Below, piece by piece: positions 44,692-53,418 of a DNA stretch of 64,000 nt. The notes under the pieces were generated by a model, which had not been told where the DNA came from, did not search any database, and worked only from the letters and a program-made list of their open reading frames with translations. How positions within the stretch are numbered: position 1 is the stretch's first letter; every line of letters starts with the position of its first letter. The stretch is from contig OX465587.1 of the NCBI GenBank assembly GCA_950022655.1, positions 28,337,716 to 28,401,715 of the forward strand, in the 5' to 3' direction. A program made the position numbers and the translations under genes. Source of the stretch: Alentia gelatinosa. Taxonomy: Eukaryota; Annelida; Polychaeta; Phyllodocida; Polynoidae.

Positions 44692-45245
44692 ACGTGTAGG
44701 GCTTTAGGCGTAGGGCTTTAGGCGTAGGGTTTTGGCCGTAGGGTTTTAGGTGTAGGGTATTGGGCGTAGGGTTTTAGGCGTAGGGTTTTGGGCGTAGGGT
44801 TTTGGGCGTAGGGTTTTAGGCGTAGGTTGTGGGGCGTAGAGTGAGAGACATAGACTTAAGTGTGCTTTAGTGGGCCTTGAGTGTGGGGCTTAAGGTATCG
44901 AGCGTAGGGCTTTGGGCGTAGGGCTTGAAGCGTAGGGCTTGGGCCTTAGAGTGAAGGGCTCAGGGCTTGAAGCGTAGGGCTTAAGGTGTAGGGTCTGAGG
45001 TGTGAGGCTTGGGCCTTAGGGTGTGAGGCGTAGGGTGTGGGTGTAGGGCTTGAGGCGAAGGGCTTAGGCTTTAGGGTGTAGGGCCTAGGGCTTGAAGCGT
45101 AGGGTCTAAGGTGTAGGGTGTGAGGTGTGAGGCGTGGGCCTTAGGGTGTGAGGTGTAGGGTGTGGGGTGTAGGGCTTGGGCCTTAGGGTGTGGGGCCTAG
45201 GGCTTGAGGCGTAAGTCTTAAGGCGTAGGGCGTGAGGTGTAGTCT
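44692..45245. repeat. Degenerate G-rich GTAGGGTTTTAGGC array
   Basis: A loosely 14-bp (two 7-mer) repeat, GTAGGGTTTTAGGC, decays rightwards into GTGTAGGGTGTGAGG-type units. It superficially resembles TTTAGGG telomeric repeats but is too irregular to be one. Runs of GGG on one strand make G-quadruplex formation plausible. Confidence 0.75.
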
Positions 45246-45299
45246 TATGCACGTAGCACGTTGGTGTGCGGTGCGGGAGGTCCGGCCTGAGTCGTAGAC

Positions 45300-45785
45300 T
45301 GTAGGAGGAAGACGTCTAACTCAACGTGGCTCCGGGCGGGCTTGTGTTGTGAGCACGTGTCTGTACGGGAGGCGGCCCGGTATGGAGGAGCGGCACGGGG
45401 CGGGGCGGGCACGGGGCGGGGTTGGGAGCGGGGGCGCGGGGCGGCGGGGTCCGGTCTCTAACCCGGGCGGGAGGCAGGCCGTGTACGGGCGGGAGGCAGG
45501 CGGGGACCGGGCGGGAGGCAGGCGGGGACCGGGCGGTGTCTGGGTCCGGGCGGGGACGAGACACGGGCAGACGGGGGACACGGGTAACAGCAGCAGGACG
45601 TCTTCTTCACCGGGCACCGCGTCAACGCCGCGTAAAAACAACACACCACCACCAACTTTCACGTCCAGCGTGAGAATGAGTCCCACACCTCACACTCTCC
45701 CCTGACTCTCCATACACAGGCTTCCGGTGAACTGCGCGCGCGTCTGCAGGCTGTGACGTAACAGGTCACGTGCACACGTGCAGCG
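45300..45785. promoter_or_regulatory. CpG-island promoter candidate
   Basis: A block of very high G+C and CpG in an otherwise AT-leaning window. It contains Sp1-type GGGGCGGGGC boxes (45394-45425). In its last 65 bp it has GCTTCCGGTG (ETS-like), CTGCGCGCGCGTC (NRF1-like), TGACGTAA (CRE-like) and two CACGTG E boxes (45766-45780). That ordered cluster is typical of TATA-less metazoan promoters. Direction and transcript are unknown. Frames of 60-120 codons inside it are low-complexity Pro/Arg/Gly products of base composition. Confidence 0.45.
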
Positions 45786-45819
45786 TTTTCCGGCTGCGTC
45801 TTGTATAGTTAGGCCACTA

Positions 45820-47020
45820 CCTCTGTCTCCACTCTGTTCTGACTTAGATTGGCCACCACCTCTGTCTCCACTCTGTTCTGTCTTAGATTGGCCACCACCT
45901 CTGTTTCCACTCTGTTCTGACTTAGACTGGCCACCACCTCTGTCTCCAATCTGTTCTGACTTAGATTGACTGCCACCTCTGTCTCCACTCTGTTCTGACT
46001 TAGATTGGCCACCACCTCTGTCTTCACTCTGTTCTGACTTAGATTGACTGCCACCTCTGTCTCCACTCTGTTCTGACTTAGACTGGCTGCCACCTCTGTC
46101 TCCAATCTGTTCCGACTTAGATTGGTCACCATCTCTGTCCCCACTCTGTTCTGACTTAGATTGGTCACCACCTCTGTCTCCACTCTGTTCTGACTTAGAT
46201 TGGTCACCACCTCTGTCTCCACTCTGTTCTAATTTAGAAAGGCCGCCACCTCTGTCTCCACTCTGTTCCGACCTAGACTGGCCGCCACCTCTGTCTCTAC
46301 TCTGTTCTGACTTAGATTGGCCTCCACCTCTGTCTCCACTCTGTTCTGACTTAGATTGGCCACCACCTCTGTCTCCACTCTGTTCTGACTAAGACTGGCC
46401 GCCACCTCTGTCTCCACTCTGTTCTGACTTAGACTGGCCGCCACCTCTGTGTCCACTCTGTTCTGTCTTAGATTGGCCACTAGCTCTGTCTCCACTCTGT
46501 TCTGACCTAGACTGGCCGCCACCTCTGTGTCCACTATGTTCTGACTTAGATTGATCACCACCTCTGTCTCCACTCTGTTCTGACTTATATTGGTCACCAC
46601 CTCTGTCTCCACTCTGTTCTGACCTAGACTGGCCGCCACCTCTGTCTCCACTAAGTTCTGACTTAGATTGTCTACCACCTTTGTCTCCACTCTGTTCTGA
46701 TTTAGATAGGCCACCACCTCTGTCTCCACTCTGTTCTGACTTAGATTGGCCGCCACCTCTGTCTCCACTCTGTTGTAATTTAGACTGGCTACCACCTCTG
46801 TCTCCACTCTGTTCTGTCTTAGATTGGCCACCACCTCTGTCTCCACTCTGTTCTGACTTAGATTGGCCACCACCTCTGTCTCCACTCTGTTCTGATTTAG
46901 ATTGGCCACCACCTCTGTCTCCACTCTGTTCTGACTTAGATTGGCCACCACCTCTGTCTCCACTCTGTTCTGACTTAGATTGGCCACTAGCTCTGTCTTC
47001 AATCTCTTCTGACTGAGAGG
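45820..47020 (-). repeat. 39-bp minisatellite, about 31 copies, long open frames
   Basis: The unit is TCTGTCTCCACTCTGTTCTG plus ACTTAGATTGGCCACCACC. Because 39 is divisible by three and the unit is stop-poor on the minus strand, two frames read through nearly all copies. One gives a 13-residue GGGQSKSEQSGDR repeat with a single TAG (46387-46389); the other gives a VANLSQNRVETEV repeat with a single TAG at 46229. Substitutions such as GGT/GGC and CAA/CAG are silent in the first frame but change residues in the second. No domain or signal adjoins it. I treat it as a minisatellite next to a CpG promoter, with a coding role unproven. Confidence 0.85.
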
Positions 47021-47171
47021 TTGGTATGGTTTGGCCCAGGCTTTGTCCATGAATTCTCACTCTTGCATTGAACCGAGCATTTTTTTTATACTTGTGTTCT
47101 TATATATCTTTCATATCAAGAAACATCCCATGCTAACCAAATTGATCTTTATGGTTATTTCATTAGAAATA

Positions 47172-47303
47172 CAGTAAAACCCCGTTTGAGGGGACGCCCT
47201 CCATTCCGACCAAAGTGGCCCCTTAAGCAGCGTAGAAATAAACTAAATAAAAATGTCTGTTCCGAGCATTCAGCGGGGTGTCCCAGAAGTGGGGTTTTAC
47301 TCT
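47172..47303. mobile_element. pogo/Tigger-like MITE
   Basis: CAGTAAAACCCCGTTTGAGG and AGAAGTGGGGTTTTACT are ~20-bp inverted ends of a 132-bp element flanked by TA-containing sequence. CAGTARAACC termini and TA duplication are known for pogo-group Tc1/mariner elements. No transposase inside. Confidence 0.72.
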
Positions 47304-47604
47304 ACACATAAAAGGAAACTACATCAAATAGTATGTTCGTCATAGATGAATGAGCGTGCAATTATAAATGAATAACAATTAAAAGGTTTGAGTTAGATTT
47401 AGCCGTCTCATAGTGCAGCTGTAGTTCATACGCGTCTCGCTAGGCGTCACGGCGTTCCGCTGAGCATGCGCGTGGGCGTTAACTCGGTCACGTGATCACA
47501 GACACATGAAAACCCACAAGACCCGCCTACACCCTCTCCACAGGGAGATGAAATAGTCTTAAATGGCACGCCCACCAACGTTATTTTAGAATATAAATAG
47601 TTTA
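47304..47604. promoter_or_regulatory. Family M fragment and a weak GC-rich regulatory patch
   Basis: 47330-47400 is family M sequence (GATGAATGAGCGTGCAATTA). 47430-47500 is CpG-rich with GCATGCGCGTGG (NRF1-like) and GGTCACGTGATC (E box of CLEAR type). It may be a second promoter element, but no exon is attached. Confidence 0.25.
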
Positions 47605-48440
47605 ATACCCGACGTTTACATTAGACGACTTAAGACTTGGTGACTGTAGATCATCTAGCCAATAGTTGTCAGGTGGTGCCCTAACCCGGCGTTTACATTA
47701 AATGACTAAAAACTTGACGACTGTAGATCATCTAGCCAATAGTCGTCAGGTGGTGCTCTAACCTGGTGTTTACATTAGGTGACTAAAAACGTAGCGACAG
47801 TAGATTGTCTAGCCAATAGTCGTCAGGTGGTGCCTTAACTCAACGTTTACACTAGATGACTAAAATATGACGACTGTAGATCGTGTGGCCAATAGTCGTC
47901 AGGTGGTGCCTTAACCCCACGTTTACACTAGATGACCAAAAATGTGACAACTGTAGATCGTCTGGCCAATAGTCACCAGGTGGTGACAATGTCCACCGCA
48001 AAAGTCATCGACCACAGAATGTAACTGAGCATTTACACTGATGACTAAGTTTTTAGGTAAACGCTGCCTGGCGTTTACACTATATGGCTAAAAGAGTGAC
48101 AATTGTGCATCGTCTGGCCAAGAGTTGTCAGGTGGTGCCTTAACGTAACGTTTACACTTGTTGACTAAAAAAATGTGACGCCTGTAGATCGTCTAGACAA
48201 TAGTCGTCAGGTGGTGGCAATGTCCACAGCAAAAGTTGTCGACCTCAAAATGTACTCGAGCATTTACACTGACGACTAAGTTTTCAGAGAATCGCTGCCT
48301 GGGGTTTACACTATACGGCTAAAAAAGTGACAACTGTACATCGACTGGCCAATAGTTGTCAGGTGGTGCCCTAATCCAGCGTTTACACAATGAAAGACTT
48401 GGGAACTCGAAATCGTCAGGCCAATGGTCCTCAGGTGGTG
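47605..48440. repeat. 78-bp GTTTACAC array, third locus
   Basis: About nine to ten units (GGCGTTTACATTAGACGACT, GACTGTAGATCATCTAGCC, GTCGTCAGGTGGTGCC). Longer variant units that include GCATTTACACTGACGACTAA are interspersed, so two forms of the element end alternate. Confidence 0.86.
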
Positions 48441-48779
48441 CTCGATTACGCAATCTCTGCCGCAAAAGTCATGGAGCCCAGAATGTCCTCGAGCATTTAC
48501 TTAGAAGGAAACCCACGAGATGAAAATAGTTTGGTCCGTACTCCACCGAGTTTGACTTCAGAGTAATTCACGAAGCTGAGATTTTGTTTCTATCTATCAT
48601 AGTTCAAAAGTTACAGCATTATACAAGAATGGGCTATTTACACATACATAAGATATTGAAATCTTAAATCTTCTCTATGGAGAAGAATTCTCACGGCTCC
48701 AAGCCTAGATCATTAAGAATTATTCTCCCATAGAGCATAGTGAGAACCTTGTACAGATTACGACTTACGAGATCTTAGG
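48441..48779. other. Foldback K fragment and a short hairpin
   Basis: 48510-48590 (CCCACGAGATGAAAATAG..., CACCGAGTTTGACTTCAGAG) is a half copy of the element at 52872-52980. 48675-48740 can fold (TCTCTATGGAGAAG with TTCTCCCATAGAG). Confidence 0.5.
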
Positions 48780-51700
48780 AGAGGGGTGCGGGTTGAGGGT
48801 ATACACTTGAAGGATGCATGTAAGGTAGTCCCAGGTGTGCCCTCCCCACACCTTCTAAAAATATCCCCCTACATGCCCTTGTTACCATATGTACGTCATT
48901 CAACAAAGGAAGTATGTTCCCAAAAAAGAGAGAGCTCTTCAGGGGGCCCCTGGACTCCCAAAGAGGCACTTTTATAGCCCTTGCAATCATCACAAATAGC
49001 CTTAGATCAGTAACAATCCTAGTCCCTGAAACAAAATCCAAGAGGTATCTTGTGTAAAATATAGAAGCCAAGTGCTTCTGCAGGTTTTGCCCCCTGGACC
49101 CCCAGATGGATTTTGCCACCAGACACCTCAGTTGTGTGACCCCTCCTTGGAATTAAATTCTGTATATAGCCTGTATAATCTTTTGACATACAAGTGCACC
49201 CAGGGGCTTCATCCCCTCCCCACCTGTATCCCTAAAGAATCACTTTTCCCCTGACCAATTGTAATTTCTGAATTATATGATACCCATGTGCTTCCAGGGG
49301 TTCTGACCCCTGGACCTCCCAGATGGGTTTATGCAACTGGACCCCTGGCAATCTTCACATGTAGTTCCAGGTGTGTTAAAACCCTTCCCCTAAATAGAGT
49401 CACTAACATGTGAGTACTTCCAGGGGCTTTGCCCCTGACCCCCCGGGATTTGCTTTGCTTTTAGACCCCTTGATATCTCCCCAAATAGCCTCAGGTGTGT
49501 GGCCCCCCTCACTGGGGCTTCAGTGCACCCCAAGAAGGGGTTATGCCACAGGACCCTTGGCAATCTAGAAACCCAACTGCTTCCAGGGACTTCACCCCCT
49601 AAACTCCCAGGAGGAGATTTGTTGCTGGAGCCCCTGCCAATCTATCCAGGTATGTAGCCCCTAACCTGAAACAACATCCTGGGATAAGCTTGTATGATCT
49701 ATGAAATCCTAATGATTCCATGGGCTTTGACCCCTGGACCCCCAGGAGGGTCTTAACTTCTGAGACAACCAGGTCTTCCCAGGTTGTCTCAGGTGTGTAA
49801 TTCCCCTGCCCAAACCAACATCATAGGAACAGCTTGCCATTCGACCCCTATGTCAATCATGTAACCTAAAAATGCTATCTAATGCATAAAAGCCAAACAC
49901 TTAAGGGGTTTGGCCCCTGGATCCCAAAGGAGGCAATCTGCCCCTAGTCTTCTCACAATCCCCCCAGGTAATCTCAGGTGTGTAACCCTTTCCTGAAACA
50001 AAATCATGGATATAGATTGTATAAATGATATCTGAAACCAAAGCACTCCCAGGAGTTTTACCCCCTGGACCTCTGGGAAGGGCTATGCTATTTCTCTTGT
50101 GGCAATATTCCAGGCAGTCTAAGGCGTGCAACAATCTCCCTCCCTCAATCGAAATCCTGGATACAGCTTGTATAAAATCTAAAACCCAAGTGAATCTTGA
50201 GGCTTTGCCTCCTGGATCCCCAGCAGAGGTTTTGCTGCTGGACCCCCATGTAATCTCAGGTGTATGGCTCCCCTCCCCATAACAATCCCAAGATGTATTT
50301 TTTAATAAAAATCCAAATTCTTCTGGGAACATTGCTCCCTGAATCCCCCTCCCAACTGGGGCATTGCTTCTTGACCCCTGGATAGTGTCAGGCATATAAC
50401 CCCCTCCCTCAACAAAATCCTAGATACAGCTTGTATAATCGACAAATTCTAAGTGCTGCTTGGGGCTTTTCCCCCTGGAGCCCGAGCCAATCATCCAAGG
50501 TAGTCCAAGGTGTACCCTCCTCCCTGAAACAAAATTCTGGGTATGCCCCTGGTGAATGCTGCTTGAGGGGAATGTGGTTAAGATAGTAGAAAGTGTGCCC
50601 CCCCCCCCCCAAATAAGCACATGCCTATATGCCCTTGTTTCAGTGTCATTCAACAAGGCAAGTACGTCCCCTAAAAATAATCTAAACGCCAAGTAATTAG
50701 GGGTGATTTGCCTTATGGACCCTCTCTAATCTTCCCATGTAAAGAAATCCTGGATACAAATTGTATAATGTATAAAAGTCAAGCCCTTCTAAGGGATTTG
50801 TCCCAAGGACCCCAAGGAGGGACTTTGCCTCTGGACCTGTACTGATATTCCTAGGTAGTCTCAGGCATGTAACCCCCTCCCTGGACCCAAATCCTGAGAA
50901 CAACTTGTATGATGTATAAAATCCAAGTGGTTACAGGGTTTACCCCCTGGACTACCATATAGAATTTGCCACTGGCCCCTTACAATCTCCCCAGGTAGTC
51001 CCAGCTGTATAAATCTCCCCAAGCCATAACTCTAGGTGTAGCTTTTATAAGTATAAAATCCAGGTATAGCCAGGGGGTTTCACCCCCTTGACCCCTATGA
51101 GGACTTTAATGATGGACCCTTGATACCTGGTTTCAGGTATGTATCTCCCCTCCATGAGACAAAGATCTGGGGACAGCTTGTGTAATCTATGAAATCCAAA
51201 TGTTTCAGAGGGATTTGCCTGCACCCCATTAGGGACTTTCCTAAACCTCTGGCAATATTGCCATGTGATCCTGGGGGATATGCCCCCTGGACCACCATGA
51301 AGGGGCAATGCTGCTAGACCTCTGACAATCTTTCCAGATGGCTTAACATATGTAACCCCCTCCTTGAAAAAAAATCTTAGGGAGAGCTTGTAGAATTTTT
51401 ATGATACAGGGTCTTCTATGGGATTTACCCCCTGGACCCCAGGAGGGGGTTTGCTGCTAGAACCCTGGCAATATACCCAGATACTCTAAGAAGTGTAACC
51501 CTGTTCCCTGAAACAAAATCCAGGATAGAGATTGCATATAATCCATGTTCTTTCAAGGGCTTTGCCCCCTGGACCCCAGAAGGGGCTTTTCTGCTAGACA
51601 CTGACAATATTCACAGATAACCTAAGACGTGTGTGCCCCTCTTCAAAGAAAATCCTGATGATGGCTTTTATAATCTATAGAATCCAAATGTTCTCAGGGG

Positions 51701-52056
51701 CTTTGCCTCCTGGACACCCAGAGGGGGTTTTGCAGCCAGACCCCTGGTAATAATTCTAGATAGCCTAGGAAGTGTAACCCCTGTCCCTAGAAAAAAATCC
51801 TGGGTACAGGTTGTATAATCCATGAAATTCAAGTTCCTCTGGCGGCTTTTCCCCCTGAACCCCCAAGAGGAGCTGGATCCCTGGTCACGTTCCCCCTGAA
51901 ACAGAATCCTGAAAACAGCTTGGATAATCTATAAAATCTAAGGGCGTCCGAGGCTTTGCCCCGGTACCTCACAGGAGGGGTCTTGTTAGCTGGACCCTTG
52001 TCAATCTTCAGAGGTGTGCCCCCCACCCCGAAACAAAATCCTGGGTACGCCCCTGA
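48780..52056. repeat. Degenerate ~145-bp array ending in a hAT-like terminus
   Basis: Roughly 22 units contain GGGCTTTGCCCCCTGGACCC, AGGTAGTCTCAGGTGTGTAA, CTCCCTGAAACAAAATCCTG and GCTTGTATAATCTATAAAAT. The right edge reads CAAAATCCTGGGTACGCCCC, the complement of CAGGGGCGTACCCAGGATTT, a terminus style seen in many hAT-related miniature elements. A second such edge is buried at 50535. Open frames of 80-160 codons are not conserved between units. The segment ATGCCCTTGTT...CATTCAACAA occurs at 48878 and again near 50630. Confidence 0.8.
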
Positions 52057-52130
52057 GACCTTCTACGATACCGGTTTATTTATCATTGTGTATCAGTGTG
52101 TATCGGTGTGTATCGGTAGCATTAAAGCCT

Positions 52131-52522
52131 GCACCCACCTACCACGATTCTGGTCCCGATTGGCCTTAAGACGGCCTTCCCGACACCATTCCGATTGTAG
52201 CGTGAGGTCTGGCAAAATCGTGGTAGGTGGAACAGGTTTTGCGGATTCCGTCTATGACAGCTCACGATAGGCTGCGATGAAAACGCCAATCGTAGAGGTC
52301 CCGATAATTTCCAACATGTTGGAAATTTCGTAGCCTGTCGTAGGGTATCATAGCCTATCGGGAAGATATCGTGGTCAGCGTTTATGTTATTGGTCCTCCC
52401 AAGGTGTTGCCACGCTCTACAATTTCAAACTGTTGGACAAATCGGGGACCTCCCGATAGGTCACGATTTCCCCATTTCAAATCGTAGCGATCGGGAAGCA
52501 TGTCGTGGTAGGTGGGGGTCCC
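52131..52522. mobile_element. Family F2 element, copy 2 (complete)
   Basis: AAAGCCTGCACCCACCTACC ... TCGTGGTAGGTGGGGGTCCC. The centre TTCCAACATGTTGGAA is a perfect palindrome. Collinear with 43733-44080. Confidence 0.68.
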
Positions 52523-52860
52523 CTCTTATCGTAGAAACCTGACCAACTGCCCCTATATACACTACGATTTCGCTGCAATTTTGATTTTGTATCAGGAGGT
52601 CAATATAGGCGTGTATCGGTGTGTATCGGGAGCCCGGTGGACACCCCCCTCTAAGGCCCGGTGTCCACCTACTAGGATATGGCTCAGATATGGTCTATGA
52701 TGCACCTCCCGATGAAAAATCAAAATCGCGTCGGAAGGTCACCTAATATCGGGGCAGTTGACCACGTTTCTGCGATTAGACACCGATAAAAACCCCATAC
52801 ATTGCATGGTGGATTGGCATGTCTACACATATGTCTACGATTTTGCACCTTCACGACATG
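52523..52860. mobile_element. Family F fragments, one truncated copy
   Basis: GGCCCGGTGTCCACCTACTA at 52663 begins a family F copy whose right terminus is lost near 52855. 52560-52650 (GTGTATCGGGAGCCCGGTGG) is an end fragment of a related element. Confidence 0.6.
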
Positions 52861-52867
52861 TCCTGGC

Positions 52868-52985
52868 CACTAACACCTCGTTTGACCACAGAGTAATTCA
52901 CTTAGCTATGCTTCGTGAATTACTCTGCGGTCAAACTCGGTGGTGTACGGACCAAGATATTTTTATCTCGTGAGTTTCCGTCTAA
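52868..52985. mobile_element. Foldback element K
   Basis: CACCTCGTTTGACCACAGAG and CTCTGCGGTCAAACTCGGTG are arms around GTAATTCACTTAGCTATGCT, a centre with its own GTAATTCAC/GTGAATTAC stem. Confidence 0.65.
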
Positions 52986-53055
52986 TTGACATATTAGAGG
53001 GCATATCCTGTGGTATTATTCGTTGCTCTCCAACCGTAGGCATTGCTTTACATAT

Positions 53056-53270
53056 ATAGATGAATAAAAGGTCAAGATATACTCGACAAGCGGAAGCGAT
53101 AGTTTTTAAGGTGATTAGACCAAAATGTGAAAAAATATAGGGCAGGTATTCTTTATAGAGGATCAATTCTATGGAACTCTCTGCCAAGTGACTCTCGGAG
53201 AATTGAGAGGTATGATGGTTTTGAATTGTTCACAAAAAAGAAAGCATTATCCAAATTATATAAGAATTAG
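53056..53270 (+). pseudogene. C-terminal remnant of a non-LTR reverse transcriptase
   Basis: Conceptual translation gives a basic stretch (TRQAEAIVFKVIRPKCEK) up to about 53135. A shift of frame within the A-run at 53130-53136 then continues as YRGSILWNSLPSDSRR to a TAG at 53268-53270. The RG..LWNSLP motif is characteristic of the extreme C-terminus of CR1/Jockey-type LINE ORF2 proteins. The catalytic domain is absent, so this is a 5'-truncated or deleted copy. It lies about 150 bp upstream of the Penelope-like ORF, in the same direction. Confidence 0.6.
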
Positions 53271-53418
53271 TTGCATATGCTAGGGGGTGGCCTGTTCTCT
53301 GGGGTCTGGCGGGTTTTTTCCCCATCTCTCTGCCCAGTGCGGGGTATTCCTCTTCTTTTACTCTCTATGTGTTGTGTACCCTTCTGGCTATAGCATTGGA
53401 TTTGACTGAATTTTGGTT

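Noticed and set aside
44692..45245. Interstitial telomere
   Set aside because: Units vary in length and sequence and match no uniform TTAGGG or TTTAGGG run.
48780..52056. Long frames in the ~145-bp array as a repeat protein
   Set aside because: Frames change between units because of frequent indels, and no period is consistently divisible by three.
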